NCBI RefSeq assembly: GCF_022559625.1
Contig: NZ_CP042288.1
Coordinates: forward strand, 3,071,333 to 3,135,332
Direction: 5' to 3'
DNA from: Aquisalinus flavus
GTDB lineage: Bacteria; Pseudomonadota; Alphaproteobacteria; Caulobacterales; Parvularculaceae
DNA length: 64,000 nt
In this document: positions 17,110 through 27,662 of the stretch, piece after piece
Layout of the letters: the number at the start of each line of letters is the position of its first letter
Position numbering within the stretch: position 1 is the first letter of the stretch
Program-made: the position numbers and the translations under genes
The notes under the pieces: model-generated
Databases searched by the model: none
Told to the model about the DNA's origin: nothing
What the model saw: the letters and a program-made list of their open reading frames with translations, nothing else

Positions 17110-17999
17110 GCGCGAAGATCATTGACGGCAAGGCCGTCGCCAAATCCGTCCGCGACGATGTTGCCGCCGGTGTTGCCGCGCTGGAGAAGGATCATGGCCT
17201 CGTGCCCGGTCTCGCCGTGGTGCTGGTCGGCGAGGATCCGGCGAGCCAGGTCTATGTCCGCAACAAGGGCATCGCCACGCGCGAGGCGGGTATGCGCTCG
17301 ATCGAGCACAAGCTGCGGGCGGAAACGAGCCAGGACGAGGTCATCGCGCTGGTGCGCCGCCTCAATGGCGATGATGAAGTCGATGGCATCCTCGTGCAAT
17401 TGCCGCTGCCGGACCATATCGACGCCAATGCAGTGATCAACGAGATCGACCCCGACAAGGATGTCGACGGGCTGACCGAGGTCAATGCCGGGCGGCTGGT
17501 CCTCGGCAAGGAGGCCCTCGTACCGTGTACGCCGCAGGGCTCGATCCTGTTGATCAAGACGGTGATGGAGGATATGTCCGGTGCCAATGCTGTGGTGCTG
17601 GGCCGGTCCATCCTTGTCGGCAAGCCGCTGGCGAGCCTGTTGCTCGCAGAGCATTGCACGGTGACGACGGCCCATTCGCGCACGCGCGGTGTCGAGGAGG
17701 TCTGCCGCCAGGCCGACATCCTGTGCGCGGCAGTTGGTCGCCCGGAGATCGTCAAGGGCGACTGGATCAAGCCGGGCGCGGTGGTGATCGATATCGGCAT
17801 CAACCGCGTCGAGGCGCCGGAACAGGGCCCGAACAGCGAAGCAAAGGGCAAGACGCGGCTGGTTGGCGATGTCGATTTTGACGCCGCGCGCGCGGTTGCC
17901 GGCGCGATCACGCCGGTGCCCGGCGGCGTCGGCCCGATGACCATTGCGTGTCTGTTGAAAAACACGCTGACGGCGGCGCGCCGCCGCCGCGGCCTGTAG
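17106..17999 (+). CDS. folD: Bifunctional methylene-THF dehydrogenase/cyclohydrolase
   Basis: FolD interconverts 5,10-methylene-, methenyl- and 10-formyl-tetrahydrofolate in the cytoplasm, supplying one-carbon units. The 297-residue length is normal. Seen are [16 protein letters not shown], which contains the catalytic region (about residues 36-51), QLPLP (about 98), and the NAD(P)-binding GRSILVGKP (about 165). The C-terminal [16 protein letters not shown] is a family signature. It supplies the 10-formyl-THF that purH, 5 kb downstream, consumes, though they are not one operon. Confidence 0.97.
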   Translation: MSAKIIDGKAVAKSVRDDVAAGVAALEKDHGLVPGLAVVLVGEDPASQVYVRNKGIATREAGMRSIEHKLRAETSQDEVIALVRRLNGDDEVDGILVQLPLPDHIDANAVINEIDPDKDVDGLTEVNAGRLVLGKEALVPCTPQGSILLIKTVMEDMSGANAVVLGRSILVGKPLASLLLAEHCTVTTAHSRTRGVEEVCRQADILCAAVGRPEIVKGDWIKPGAVVIDIGINRVEAPEQGPNSEAKGKTRLVGDVDFDAARAVAGAITPVPGGVGPMTIACLLKNTLTAARRRRGL

Positions 18000-18077
18000 C
18001 TGCCTCACGCAGACTTGAACCTATGCTTAACGATCCCCACCTGTAGAGCTGGTTCAGCTTCGACAGAGGGGCGCTTC

Positions 18078-18743
18078 ATGGCGACACATTCCCGCAGATT
18101 CTCCGGCAAGAAAGCCGGTCTCAAGGCGACGACTGCGGCTGGTGCCGCCGGCTTCGTCATCGCCGCCGCCGTTTTCGGCGTGCTCAGCAGCGCCGCAAAG
18201 GCCGCCCAGGCAGATGCGATCGAGCCGATGGACAAGGCAAGCGTCACGATGGACGAGGAGGCAAGCCTCGCCTGGGCCATGCCCGCCGCCGAGGCCGATC
18301 CACATCTTCTGGGACCGGACGCCCGGCGCTATGCCGCCTGGGCCGCGCTCGCCGGACTGATCTCCTCCGCCGTCGCGCTGATCGGTGCCAACCGCCTGCT
18401 AAACTGGCTCGCGGGGGCGGGGACGGCGCTGGGCAAGGCCGGTGCTGCCGCCGCGAAGGCGCCGGTCAAGGCCGCAAGGGCGGCTGCCAAGGCGACCTCG
18501 AAAATCCTGAAAAAGCCGGGCCGCTGGCTGATCACCGTGGTCAGCCTGACCGTTTTCGCGCTGACCGGTGTCGCTTTCCTCGATATCCAGTGGGAAGCCG
18601 GCATGCTCGCCGGCGCCGGCCTCAGCGCCGCCGCCATCTGGGGCTGGACCAAGTCCGGCGATGCCATCGGCAGGGCGCTGGCCCCGCTGCGCGGTATGGG
18701 CGCAAAACAAGCCGAGCCTGATGATCTCGCGGCCGCGGTTTAG
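18078..18743 (+). CDS. Hypothetical Ala-rich membrane protein
   Basis: I do not recognise this 221-residue protein. Hydrophobic segments lie near residues 20-42, 88-106 and 153-172, and perhaps 178-192. The central KAPVKAARAAAKATSKILKK stretch is Ala/Lys-rich and probably helical, resembling nucleoid- or membrane-surface-binding tails. GAGGGG sits 6 bases before ATG 18078, which fixes the start. It stands alone after folD and is followed by a terminator-like hairpin. Confidence 0.65.
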   Translation: MATHSRRFSGKKAGLKATTAAGAAGFVIAAAVFGVLSSAAKAAQADAIEPMDKASVTMDEEASLAWAMPAAEADPHLLGPDARRYAAWAALAGLISSAVALIGANRLLNWLAGAGTALGKAGAAAAKAPVKAARAAAKATSKILKKPGRWLITVVSLTVFALTGVAFLDIQWEAGMLAGAGLSAAAIWGWTKSGDAIGRALAPLRGMGAKQAEPDDLAAAV

Positions 18744-18783
18744 GCAGTGTGCCATTACGGGACAAATCCGTTTAAAAACAATG

Positions 18784-18818
18784 AATTAGGGCGAAAATGA
18801 CTGGCTCTTGCCCTAATT
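18784..18818 (+). terminator. Hairpin after the Ala-rich membrane protein
   Basis: Nine-bp arms AATTAGGGC (18784-18792) and GCCCTAATT (18810-18818) enclose a 17-base loop. Being about 40 bases past the stop, it is a plausible terminator. Confidence 0.5.
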
Positions 18819-18945
18819 CCGCCTCAGTTCAGGACCATATATTTGTCAACGAAGTTTTCAGATTTGTGTCCGGCTGATCCCTCGATACAGATCTCCAGTT
18901 TGGCAGAATGCCAATGACGACCCTGAACTGACTTGCACAGACTAT

Positions 18946-18981
18946 AAAAAATGCCCCCGCCACCCTGCGGAGGCATTTTTT
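18946..18981. terminator. Strong bidirectional terminator
   Basis: Fifteen-base arms (18946-18960 and 18967-18981) pair with one mismatch. An A6 run on the left and a T6 run on the right make it a terminator in both directions. It isolates rpe from the upstream gene. The rest of 18744-19053 shows nothing else. Confidence 0.85.
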
Positions 18982-19053
18982 ATTGGTAATGGGGCAGCCA
19001 CACGGCCTACATCCCATTGCTCCGGCCCCTCGGTGCAGCTTATGGTGAGACCC

Positions 19054-19713
19054 ATGCCTGTCATGATCGCCCCGTCCATTCTATCTGCTGATTTTTCGCG
19101 CCTCGGCGACGAGGTGAGAGCGATCGACAAGGCGGGCGCCGACATGATCCATGTCGATGTCATGGACGGGCATTTCGTGCCGAACATGACCATCGGCCCG
19201 CTGGTGGTAAAGGCGATCCGCAAGGTTTCGCAGAAGCCGTTCGACGTGCACCTTATGATCGAGCCGGTCGACCTGTTCATCCCGCTCTTTGCCGAGGCGG
19301 GCGCCGACATCATCACCATCCATCCGGAGGCCGGTCCGCATCTGCATCGCTCGCTTCAGTTGATCAAGTCGCTGGGCAAGAAGGGCGGCGTTGCACTGAA
19401 CCCGGCGACGCCGCTCTCCTTTCTCGAGCCCGTCATGGGCGATATCGACCTTGTACTGATCATGAGTGTGAATCCTGGCTTTGGCGGTCAGACACTCATC
19501 CCGTCGCAGCTCGACCGGATCGCCGAAGTGGCCCGGATGATCAAGGCCGCCAACCGCGATATCATTCTCGAGGTCGATGGCGGCGTGAACGCCGAGACGG
19601 TCAAGTCCGTAATCGAGGCGGGCGCGACATCGCTGGTCGCCGGCAGCGCTGTCTTTACTGGCGATGCGGCCGACTATGCGGGCAATATCGACATGTTACG
19701 GCGGGGAGGCTGA
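19054..19713 (+). CDS. rpe: Ribulose-phosphate 3-epimerase
   Basis: Rpe interconverts ribulose-5-phosphate and xylulose-5-phosphate in the pentose phosphate pathway. The TIM barrel is complete: [14 protein letters not shown], the metal/catalytic [17 protein letters not shown] (about residues 31-47), [15 protein letters not shown] and LEVDGGVN. Start 19054 gives 219 residues, the normal length; ATG 19042 is possible. The heparinase-fold gene begins 10 bases after its stop, so they are likely cotranscribed. Confidence 0.96.
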   Translation: MPVMIAPSILSADFSRLGDEVRAIDKAGADMIHVDVMDGHFVPNMTIGPLVVKAIRKVSQKPFDVHLMIEPVDLFIPLFAEAGADIITIHPEAGPHLHRSLQLIKSLGKKGGVALNPATPLSFLEPVMGDIDLVLIMSVNPGFGGQTLIPSQLDRIAEVARMIKAANRDIILEVDGGVNAETVKSVIEAGATSLVAGSAVFTGDAADYAGNIDMLRRGG

Positions 19714-19722
19714 CCCCCGGTC

Positions 19723-21411
19723 ATGGCAGCAGGCGACACCCGCAAGCAAAAGAAACTGTTCCGCGACGGCATGTTCTACGAACTGCAGTTGAACGGCCCC
19801 GCGCCGGACCGCATGGCGTTCTCGCTCGATGACCCGTACAGGTCAGATCCCGAGCGCGGCGAGGAGCTGATCGCGCAATATCTCGAGGCGCTGTCTGCCG
19901 ATGATGACGGCACGATGGAGGCCGAGGGCTTTGGCGCACCCTGGCTGGCCGCAGAGCCGGGGACGGTCTGGGCGCGGCGGCTGCAGGAATTTTCCTGGCT
20001 GCGCGAGTTGCGCGGCGCCGGCGACGATGCCCGCGAACCGGCCCGGGCCATGGCACTCGGCTGGCTCACGCAGCATGGGGCCTATGAGCCGGAAGTCTGG
20101 GCGCCCGATCTCGTCGCCGAGCGGCTGTGGGCGCTGTGTTCCCATGGCGGCTGGCTGATGGAAGGCGCCGATGCCCTGTGGCGGAGCAAGCTCCTGACCT
20201 CCATGGCGCGTCAGGCACGGCATCTGTCAAAAGCCGTCTCGCGCATCGACCATCCGGGCAGCCGTCTCGTTGCTGCGCTGAGCCTGATTGCCGCCGGGCT
20301 GATCCTGCCCTATCACCGACCCTGCGAGCAGCAGGGCGCCGAGCTGTTGCGGCGGGAGCTGCGCCTGCAGTTGCGCGCCGATGGCGGGCATATCAGCCGC
20401 AATCCGTCCCTCCAGATGATGCTGGCGCTCCGTCTGCAAATCATTATTGCCGCCTATGAGCAGAAGGACCTGGCGCCGCCGAATTTCCTCTATCACGCGG
20501 TCGGTCGCACCACCGACATGGTCGAGTTCTTCCGCTGCGGCGATGGCCGTCTTGCGGTCTTCAACGGGTCGCATGAAGACGATGCACGGGCCCTTGCCGC
20601 CTGCCTCGCCCATGACGTCAGCAATCGCAGCCGCATCGATTTCGCTTCCCAGTCCGGCTATCAGCGCCTTTCAGGTGCGCGCACCTATCTGTTCGTCGAT
20701 ACCGGCTCGCGCGGCCGGCAGATCCAGACCCGGCCGCTGATCGCCGGTGCGCCGGTCACGCCCTTTGACAGTGCCTTCTCGATCCAGCTATCCGATGGCC
20801 GCGAGCGGATCATCGTCAATTGCGGGTCGATCGAAGCCTTTGCCGCGACCGAGCCGCGCATGACGCCTGAGAAACTCAAGGCATGGCACGGGGCCGTCAG
20901 CGGCGCCGATGCCCATTCGACCCTGTGCGTGCAGACCGCCCATCGCATTGGCGGGGCAGCGAACCAGGCCCAGGGCCGCCCGCTCTATCACCATCTGGAA
21001 GAAGACCGCCACGGCCAGCTGCTCGAACTGGAACGCCAGCAGGTCGCCGGCGCGCCCGGCGCGACCCACCGGCGGCGGCTGTATCTCAGCGTCGATGGTG
21101 ATGACCTGCGCGGTGAAGATGTGCTGATCGCCGCTGGCGGACACCGGGTGCCGCCTTTCGTCATCCGCTTTCACCTGCACCCCGGGATCAAGACATCGCT
21201 ATCGCGCGATGGCCGCTCCGTCATCCTTGTAACGCCACGTAACGAGGGCTGGACTTTCCTCGCCGGCAAGGCCGACATTGCCATCGAAAAAAGCCTGTAC
21301 TGCGGGGCAAACGGCCGCAAGCAGGCGACGAGCCAGCTTGTGGTGCGTCCCCGCTCATCCGGTGAAAGCGCGACGCAGATCAAGTGGGCCTTCCGCAAGG
21401 CGTCAATTTAA
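19723..21411 (+). CDS. Heparinase II/III family protein
   Basis: This 562-residue protein has an N-terminal alpha/alpha-toroid domain (about 60-280) and a C-terminal beta-sandwich domain (about 310-560). The C-terminal part carries family segments including GHEDDA-like NGSHEDDARAL and AHSTLCVQTAHRIG (about 395-410). There is no signal peptide. Members of this group occur in many Alphaproteobacteria next to purH and rpe; their substrate is unresolved, and enzymatic lyase activity should not be assumed. It shares an operon with rpe. GGGGAGG near 19703-19709 is somewhat far from the ATG. Confidence 0.85.
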   Translation: MAAGDTRKQKKLFRDGMFYELQLNGPAPDRMAFSLDDPYRSDPERGEELIAQYLEALSADDDGTMEAEGFGAPWLAAEPGTVWARRLQEFSWLRELRGAGDDAREPARAMALGWLTQHGAYEPEVWAPDLVAERLWALCSHGGWLMEGADALWRSKLLTSMARQARHLSKAVSRIDHPGSRLVAALSLIAAGLILPYHRPCEQQGAELLRRELRLQLRADGGHISRNPSLQMMLALRLQIIIAAYEQKDLAPPNFLYHAVGRTTDMVEFFRCGDGRLAVFNGSHEDDARALAACLAHDVSNRSRIDFASQSGYQRLSGARTYLFVDTGSRGRQIQTRPLIAGAPVTPFDSAFSIQLSDGRERIIVNCGSIEAFAATEPRMTPEKLKAWHGAVSGADAHSTLCVQTAHRIGGAANQAQGRPLYHHLEEDRHGQLLELERQQVAGAPGATHRRRLYLSVDGDDLRGEDVLIAAGGHRVPPFVIRFHLHPGIKTSLSRDGRSVILVTPRNEGWTFLAGKADIAIEKSLYCGANGRKQATSQLVVRPRSSGESATQIKWAFRKASI

Positions 21412-21532
21412 TCGGTTTTCCCTGAAACCTGTTGTGCCAAGATTGCGTTACTGTAAGATATCGCCTATGAGCGCTATCTGTGGTTGTGAGGGGATGATTA
21501 CCGAGTTGAGTCTCGCGGGGAAGCAGTAACGA

Positions 21533-22759
21533 ATGTTCTCATGGATCAAAGAAAAGCTGCGCCGTACGCTGCCGACCGAAGAGGTCCGGACACGCCGTGC
21601 GCCGAGTGACTTCACCGGCCTTCCCACCCTCGACAGCGCCAAGCTTCTCCAGCGGCCGCCACGCTCCATTGACCTGCGTGCGGCGACACGGCTGATCGCC
21701 GGCAAGCGCGTGCTGATTACTGGTGCAGGCGGGACCATCGGGTCGGAACTCGTGCGCCAGGTGAATGAATTCAGTCCTGAACAGATGATCCTCGTCGATA
21801 ATTCGGAGTTCAACCTCTACCAGATCGATATGGAGATGCGCGAGATGGGCACGAAGGTGCCGATTTTCCCGCAGCTGATCGATGTCTGCCGCCGCGATCA
21901 CCTCAATCGCATCTTCGAACAGATCCGCCCTGACATCGTGCTGCACGCCGCCGCATTCAAGCATGTGCCCATCGTCGAAGAGAACCGCTGCCCCGCCGCC
22001 CTGACCAATGTGATGGGCGCCAAGAACGTGTTCGATGCGGCGGTCGAGGCCAAGACCGAGGCGGTCGTCTTCATTTCCACGGACAAGGCGGTAAATCCGA
22101 CGAGCTTCATGGGGGCGACCAAGCGGATCGCCGAGCTTTATACCCAGGCGCTCGACGTCGCGCAGACGGACACCCGATTCGTTACGGTGCGCTTCGGCAA
22201 TGTGCTCGGCTCTACCGGCTCCGTCGCGCCGCTGTTCGAGCGCCAGATCGCCAGGGGCGGTCCGATCACCGTGACCCATCCGGATATCTCCCGCTATTTC
22301 ATGACGACCCGCGAAGCCGTGCAACTGGTGCTGCAGGCCGCAGGTCTCGACCATGGCCAGCGCGGGGTCGTTACCCATGACGGACGCATCTTCGTGCTCG
22401 ATATGGGAGAGCCGATCAAGATCGTGGAACTGGCCCGGCGGATGATCGAATCCCATGGCCTGAAGCCGGATGTCGATATCAAGATCGAGTTCACCGGGCT
22501 CAGATCGGGTGAAAAACTTTTCGAGGAAATCTTTCTGGATACGGAGAGACTGGTCAGGACGGGCGCCGATGGCGTGCTGCTGGCGTCCCCGACGATGATC
22601 GACCTGCCGCTGCTCAATCCGCGGGTTGCCGACGTGATCCGCCACGCCCAGAGCTGTGACGAGGATGCACTGGCAGAAGCGGTGAGCCATCTCGTGCCAG
22701 AATTTCGCCCTCATGCCGCGCCCCAGCGCCAATTTATGCCAAAATCGGCGAAAACCTGA
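21533..22759 (+). CDS. Soluble CapD/WbpM-type nucleotide-sugar 4,6-dehydratase-like protein
   Basis: This 408-residue protein matches the catalytic half of FlaA1/WbpM/CapD enzymes that act on UDP-GlcNAc. The linker LLQRPPRSIDL leads into the Rossmann motif LITGAGGTIGSELV (about residues 62-75). The active-site segment reads STDKAVNPTSFMGATKR, with Met where ordinary SDRs have Tyr, as in WbpM. GLRSGEKLFEEI (about 322-333) is also a family signature. The N-terminal membrane domains of WbpM (about 660 residues) are missing. It sits between the heparinase-fold gene and purH. A glycan-building role in surface polysaccharide is inferred. Confidence 0.88.
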   Translation: MFSWIKEKLRRTLPTEEVRTRRAPSDFTGLPTLDSAKLLQRPPRSIDLRAATRLIAGKRVLITGAGGTIGSELVRQVNEFSPEQMILVDNSEFNLYQIDMEMREMGTKVPIFPQLIDVCRRDHLNRIFEQIRPDIVLHAAAFKHVPIVEENRCPAALTNVMGAKNVFDAAVEAKTEAVVFISTDKAVNPTSFMGATKRIAELYTQALDVAQTDTRFVTVRFGNVLGSTGSVAPLFERQIARGGPITVTHPDISRYFMTTREAVQLVLQAAGLDHGQRGVVTHDGRIFVLDMGEPIKIVELARRMIESHGLKPDVDIKIEFTGLRSGEKLFEEIFLDTERLVRTGADGVLLASPTMIDLPLLNPRVADVIRHAQSCDEDALAEAVSHLVPEFRPHAAPQRQFMPKSAKT

Positions 22760-22850
22760 GCACCGCACTGTTTTCTTGGCCTTGAGCAGGACTCACGCTT
22801 GAACCGGCTTTGACCCACTTATATTGGTGTGCAAAAGGAAAGCCGATTTC

Positions 22851-24437
22851 ATGCAGACTGCGACGACCCCCGTAAAGCGCGCCCTTCTTTCCGTTTCAGA
22901 CAAGGCCGGTATTGCCGATTTCGCCAGGGCCCTCGCCGCGATGGGCGTGGAGCTGGTCTCCACCGGCGGCACAGCCAGGCTGCTGCGCGACGCGGGGCTC
23001 AACGTGAAAGACGTCTCTGACCTGACCGGGTTCCCGGAAATGATGGATGGCCGGGTCAAGACCCTGCATCCGGGTGTGCATGGCGGGCTGCTCGCGCTGC
23101 GCGACAAGGACGATCATGTTGCCGCGATGGAAGAGCACGGCATTGCCGCCATCGACCTGCTCGTCGTCAATCTCTATCCGTTCGAGAAGACCGTGGCTGC
23201 CGGTGCCGATTACGACACCTGTATCGAGAATATCGATATTGGCGGACCGGCGATGATCCGCGCGGCGGCCAAGAACCACGCCCATGTCGGCGTCGTGACC
23301 GATACGGAGGATTATGCCGTCGTCCTCGCCGAGCTCGACCAGCATGGCGGGCTGACGCTGGAGCTGAAGAAGAAGCTCGCCGCCAACGCCTATGCCCGTA
23401 CTGCTGCCTATGACGCGGCGATCTCAACATGGTTTGCAAAGGCGATCGGCGACGAGACACCGCGCCGGGTGACCGTTTCCGGCACGCTGCGACAATCGCT
23501 GCGCTATGGCGAAAACCCGCACCAGCAGGCAGCGTTCTACGTCTCCGGCGAGATCATCGAGGGCGTGTCGACCGCGCGCCAGGTCCAGGGCAAGGAGCTG
23601 TCCTACAACAATATCAACGATACCGATGCGGCCTATGAACTCGTCTCCGAATTCGATGGTGACGCGCCGGCGGTGGCGATCATCAAGCATGCCAATCCGT
23701 GCGGCGTCGCGACCGGGACCAGTATCGAGGAGGCCTATCGCCTCGCGCTGCGCTGCGATCCTGTCTCGGCCTTTGGCGGCATTGTCGCACTGAACCGTCC
23801 GCTGACGGAGGAAGCTGCAAGGGAGATCACGAAGATCTTCACCGAGGTCGTGATCGCGCCGGGCGCCGATGAAGCGGCGATGGAAATCTTCGCGGCCAAG
23901 AAGAACCTTCGCCTGTTGCTGACCGAAGGCCTCGCCGACGCGGGCCGTGGCGGGGACATGATCAAGACCATTGCCGGCGGCTTGCTGCGCCAGTCCCGCG
24001 ATGCCGGGCGGATCACGGCGGACGACCTCGAGATCGTCACCAGGCGCCAGCCCAGCGAGCAGGAACTGGCGGACCTTTTGTTCGCCTTCCGTGTTGCCAA
24101 GCATGTGAAGTCGAACGCCATCGTCTACGCCAGGGACGGCGCGACGGTCGGCATCGGCGCTGGCCAGATGAGCCGTCTCGATTCCAGCCGCATCGCTGCG
24201 CGCAAGTCGCAGGATGCCGCCGAAGCGAGCAATGCCGACAGGCCGCTGGCTGTCGGCTCTGTCGTGGCCTCGGACGCCTTCTTTCCGTTTCCCGACGGTC
24301 TGCTCGCTGCGGCCGAAGCCGGTGCGACGGCGGTCATCCAGCCGGGCGGGTCGATCAAGGACAAGGATGTCATCGCCGCTGCAGACGATGCAGGCCTCGC
24401 CATGGTGTTGACCGGCATGCGCCACTTCCGCCACTGA
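22851..24437 (+). CDS. purH: Bifunctional AICAR formyltransferase/IMP cyclohydrolase
   Basis: PurH carries out the last two steps of IMP synthesis. The 528-residue protein has the N-terminal MGS-like cyclohydrolase domain ([41 protein letters not shown]). The transformylase domain follows (about 200-528) with KHANPCGVA containing the catalytic Lys-His pair, and ends in [16 protein letters not shown] 22851 is chosen because AAAAGGAAAG lies upstream and the family begins near here; GTG 22824 would add nine atypical residues. Confidence 0.97.
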   Translation: MQTATTPVKRALLSVSDKAGIADFARALAAMGVELVSTGGTARLLRDAGLNVKDVSDLTGFPEMMDGRVKTLHPGVHGGLLALRDKDDHVAAMEEHGIAAIDLLVVNLYPFEKTVAAGADYDTCIENIDIGGPAMIRAAAKNHAHVGVVTDTEDYAVVLAELDQHGGLTLELKKKLAANAYARTAAYDAAISTWFAKAIGDETPRRVTVSGTLRQSLRYGENPHQQAAFYVSGEIIEGVSTARQVQGKELSYNNINDTDAAYELVSEFDGDAPAVAIIKHANPCGVATGTSIEEAYRLALRCDPVSAFGGIVALNRPLTEEAAREITKIFTEVVIAPGADEAAMEIFAAKKNLRLLLTEGLADAGRGGDMIKTIAGGLLRQSRDAGRITADDLEIVTRRQPSEQELADLLFAFRVAKHVKSNAIVYARDGATVGIGAGQMSRLDSSRIAARKSQDAAEASNADRPLAVGSVVASDAFFPFPDGLLAAAEAGATAVIQPGGSIKDKDVIAAADDAGLAMVLTGMRHFRH

Positions 24438-24467
24438 TAACCATAACCAACAGGGAGCTTATCCAGC

Positions 24468-25889
24468 ATGACCAACAAGACCGGACGCGAAACGACTTTC
24501 CGCGAAAGTGTCGACATGATGTTCGAGCGCGCTGCCGCTCACCTGGATATCTCCCCCGGCCTGAAAGAGAAGATCCGGGTCTGTAATTCGACGTATACGG
24601 TGCGGTTCGGTGTGCGCCTGCGCGGCGAGATCCATACCTTTGTCGGCTATCGTGCCGTGCACTCGGAGCACGTCGAACCGGTCAAGGGCGGCATGCGCTA
24701 TGCCCTGTCCGTCAACCAGGACGAGGTCGAGGCACTGGCCGCGCTGATGACCTATAAATGCGCGCTGGTAGAGGCGCCGTTCGGCGGCTCGAAAGGCGGG
24801 CTCTGCCTCAACCCGGCCGATTGGGAGCCGCATGAACTGGAGCGGATCACCCGTCGCTTCACCTATGAGCTGTCCAAGCGCGATCTGATCTCGCCGTCGC
24901 AGAACGTGCCGGCCCCGGATATGGGCACGGGCGAGCGCGAGATGGCGTGGATGGCGGATGAGTACAAGCGCCTTCATTCGACCGAGATCGACAGTTTCGC
25001 TTGTGTCACCGGCAAGCCGTTGAACAAGGGCGGCATTGCAGGCCGCGTCGAGGCGACCGGTCGCGGCGTGCAATATGCGCTGCGCTGTTTCTTCCGCTAT
25101 CCGGAAGATGCCAGGAAGGCGGGCTTGCTCGGCGACCTCGAAGGCAAGACCGTCATCGTCCAGGGTCTGGGCAATGTCGGCTATCACGCGGCCAAGTTCG
25201 TGTCTGAAGAGGATGGCGCCAAGGTCATCGCCGTGATCGAGCGAGACGGCGCGGTCGTCGACCTGGATGGTCTGAACATCACCGCCTTGAAGGAACACAT
25301 CACGTCGACGGGTGGCGTGAAAGGTTTTCCGGGGGCGGAATATGTCGCCGATGGCAACAAGCTGCTGGAGCATGAATGCGACATCATGATTCCGGCGGCT
25401 ATCGAGGGTTCGATCCATTCCGGCAACGCTGCGAATGTCAAAGCCAAGCTGATCATCGAGGCGGCAAACGGCCCGATCACTGCCAATGCCGACGCGATCC
25501 TGCGCCGCAACGGCATTGTCATCATCCCTGACCTCTATGCCAACGCCGGCGGCGTTACCGTGTCCTATTTCGAATGGGTCAAGAACCTGTCCCATATCCG
25601 TTTCGGCCGGATGCAGCGCCGTCAGGAAGAGGCCAAGGCGAACCTGCTGGTCGCGGAGCTTGAAAAACAGACGGGTACGACCTTTTCCGACTCCTTCAAG
25701 GCGCAATTCATCCAGGGCGCGTCGGAGCTCGACCTCGTACGCTCCGGCCTCGATGACACGATGCGCGGTGCGTATGAGAGCATCCGCGAAGTGTGGGAGA
25801 CCCATGCGGCGATCACCGACATGCGCACGGCGGCCTATTACGTCTCGATTAATTCGATAGCGGCGAGCTACAGTTCGCTCGGCCTGTAA
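24468..25889 (+). CDS. Glu/Leu/Phe/Val family dehydrogenase (glutamate dehydrogenase-like)
   Basis: This 473-residue oxidoreductase deaminates an amino acid, most likely glutamate. The catalytic lysine lies in [10 protein letters not shown] (about residue 105), preceded by [22 protein letters not shown] and the Rossmann motif [14 protein letters not shown] (about 227-240) follow, then the C-terminal [13 protein letters not shown]. Length is close to the glutamate dehydrogenase subgroup. GGGAG precedes the ATG. It follows purH by 30 bases and may share its transcript. Confidence 0.9.
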   Translation: MTNKTGRETTFRESVDMMFERAAAHLDISPGLKEKIRVCNSTYTVRFGVRLRGEIHTFVGYRAVHSEHVEPVKGGMRYALSVNQDEVEALAALMTYKCALVEAPFGGSKGGLCLNPADWEPHELERITRRFTYELSKRDLISPSQNVPAPDMGTGEREMAWMADEYKRLHSTEIDSFACVTGKPLNKGGIAGRVEATGRGVQYALRCFFRYPEDARKAGLLGDLEGKTVIVQGLGNVGYHAAKFVSEEDGAKVIAVIERDGAVVDLDGLNITALKEHITSTGGVKGFPGAEYVADGNKLLEHECDIMIPAAIEGSIHSGNAANVKAKLIIEAANGPITANADAILRRNGIVIIPDLYANAGGVTVSYFEWVKNLSHIRFGRMQRRQEEAKANLLVAELEKQTGTTFSDSFKAQFIQGASELDLVRSGLDDTMRGAYESIREVWETHAAITDMRTAAYYVSINSIAASYSSLGL

Positions 25890-25912
25890 AGGCTGCTCCA
25901 GAATCCTCGAAA

Positions 25913-25960
25913 CGATCAATGTCCCTGCATTCAAGTGCCCCTATTTGAAAGCCCACATCT
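25913..25960. repeat. Degenerate palindrome related to 13328-13375
   Basis: GATCAATG, CATTCAAGTG and CTATTTGAAAG occur in the same order and spacing as in the 13328-13375 palindrome, but pairing is broken. It lies between two converging genes and is probably a decayed copy. Confidence 0.35.
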
Positions 25961-26798
25961 AGGACTTCCTGGGCGTATACAGCTTGACCCGGCCAAAGGG
26001 CCGCGAGGTCACGGATGACTTCGCGGCGGCGGGCGCCGCGCGGGTCGCTTTCATCTTGAAGGGATTATAGGCGCTCGTCGTTTTCTTGCGGCGGGCCGAA
26101 ATTGCCATGATCTCGTGACGCGGATGCTGGTCGAGTGCGATCGCGACAAGCCGCCGGTTGCGGATTACGCCCCAGACGGCAGCCAGCACGGTCAGTGCGG
26201 CGGCGGCGACCAGGATCATAGCGGCAGGGCTCGCCGTGCCGGTATAGGCCTGTGCCCCGGCAAACCCGGTCAGGATCAGCGCGGGCAGGGCCGCGGAGAG
26301 GGCAGCGCGGGCATGGGCGATATTGCCCAGGGCCAGTACCAGGGTCAGAGCCGTCAGTATCAGGATGGTCACGGCAGCCGGCACCGGCGCAGCCGTTGCC
26401 GAAAGCATCAGCGATCCGCAGCCCAGTGCCGTTGAGATGATGCCGAGACCTGCCGTGTGGCCTGCGCGCCATGTCAGGGGGCGCGAGGCGATCAACCCGC
26501 CCATGCGATAGCGGCGCAGACGGCGGGCAACGATCCAGATGGAGGACAGGCTCATACCAAGCCAGAGCAGGATACGGATGATTGCGCCCAGGCCCGGTGC
26601 GCTCGGGAGGTGATAGAGGCTGAGGCAGATGGCGGCGACGAAGACCAGTACGAAGCCCGGCATGGCGCGGCGGGCGAGCCTGTCGGTCAGGGCGATCACT
26701 GCCATGCGCGAGCGAGACAGCCTTGGCGTACCGGTTCTTTCCGATACGGACACGCTGTCGGACATATAGCCCGTTTCTGCCTGATCACTGACGGCCAT
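25959..26798 (-). CDS. Hypothetical polytopic membrane protein
   Basis: I do not recognise this 279-residue protein. It has about seven hydrophobic segments arranged in pairs (near residues 45-65, 70-90, 105-125, 128-160, 170-190, 195-220), and a basic, Lys/Arg-rich C-terminal tail of about 55 residues. The start is set at 26798 because GGGGGA lies 5 bases upstream; the open frame extends further back to 26909 but would overlap the next gene upstream. It lies downstream of a TPR gene in the same direction. Confidence 0.6.
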   Translation of the reverse strand: MAVSDQAETGYMSDSVSVSERTGTPRLSRSRMAVIALTDRLARRAMPGFVLVFVAAICLSLYHLPSAPGLGAIIRILLWLGMSLSSIWIVARRLRRYRMGGLIASRPLTWRAGHTAGLGIISTALGCGSLMLSATAAPVPAAVTILILTALTLVLALGNIAHARAALSAALPALILTGFAGAQAYTGTASPAAMILVAAAALTVLAAVWGVIRNRRLVAIALDQHPRHEIMAISARRKKTTSAYNPFKMKATRAAPAAAKSSVTSRPFGRVKLYTPRKS

Positions 26799-26890
26799 CT
26801 GGTCCCCCGGACCTTGTAAACACAACTGGAGCAGTGAGATTCGCGCTGTTCGCCGGTTTCGTCCAGAGGGCGCGGCGGCCCGGGCGGGTG

Positions 26891-27598
26891 CTATTCGGGT
26901 GCGCCCCATGGATCGATCTCGTAGCCCGCCTGGATCAGCTCGCCGCGAATGATCAGCGCATCGATATTCTCCGGCTCGCGGTTCAGGGCGATGCGGATAT
27001 CGGCGGCGGCGCCTTCATAATCGGCAAGCATCTGCTTGGCCTTGGCGCGTAGCGTGTAGCCATTGGCGTTGAGGCGATGTTCGGATTCCAGCAGGTCGAG
27101 CACCCGCTTGGTCTGCCCCCATCGCTCCGCCCCGGCATAGACCGGCGCTGCCATCAGGTGCAATTCCGGCGATCGGGGCGCGATGCCATAGGCCTTTTCC
27201 AGCGGGATCAGCGCCTTCTCCGGCTCGTCCCCGGCAAGCCAGGCCTGGGCCGACTGGGCATAGAGCCGCGCGGCCATGCCCGGATCATCCGCGCGCAGAT
27301 CCTCAGCCAGGGCATAGAGCCGGCGCGCACCGACACGCGGCAGGTCCATGGCGAGGTCGGCGAGCGCGGCGCAATGAACGGCCGGCGCTCCGCCGCCATC
27401 TGTCACCCAGCGCAGGGCTGCGGCGCGGCCGGCTTCCGGGTCGGTTTCAAGCGCGGCGACACACTCACCGTAACGGGGATCGAGACCCTGTCCGGGAAAA
27501 TTGTCGTACACGACGGGGCCGTCCCCCGGGACGGTGGCTGGTGCGGTGGCAGTCTGGCTCGACAGCGCGGCGGCAAGGATCAGGGCAAGTATACTCAT
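26891..27598 (-). CDS. Periplasmic TPR-like protein
   Basis: This 235-residue protein begins with a signal peptide (hydrophobic residues 3-13, cleavage perhaps after ATA). Helical pairs of TPR/SEL1 character occupy residues 60-220; DYEGAAADIRIALNREPENIDALIIRG is the clearest TPR unit. The helical pairs suggest a scaffold for protein contacts rather than an enzyme. It starts 64 bases downstream of divL, on the same strand, so cotranscription with divL is possible. Confidence 0.75.
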   Translation of the reverse strand: MSILALILAAALSSQTATAPATVPGDGPVVYDNFPGQGLDPRYGECVAALETDPEAGRAAALRWVTDGGGAPAVHCAALADLAMDLPRVGARRLYALAEDLRADDPGMAARLYAQSAQAWLAGDEPEKALIPLEKAYGIAPRSPELHLMAAPVYAGAERWGQTKRVLDLLESEHRLNANGYTLRAKAKQMLADYEGAAADIRIALNREPENIDALIIRGELIQAGYEIDPWGAPE

Positions 27599-27662
27599 GC
27601 CCGCCTTTATACAGGCTGGCAGCCGGCTGGGGAGCTTAAATTGCGGTTATCTTCAGGCGGCT

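Noticed and set aside
18744..19053. A small RNA or tRNA between the Ala-rich protein and rpe
   Set aside because: Only two terminator-like hairpins are seen; no cloverleaf or CCA-type end.
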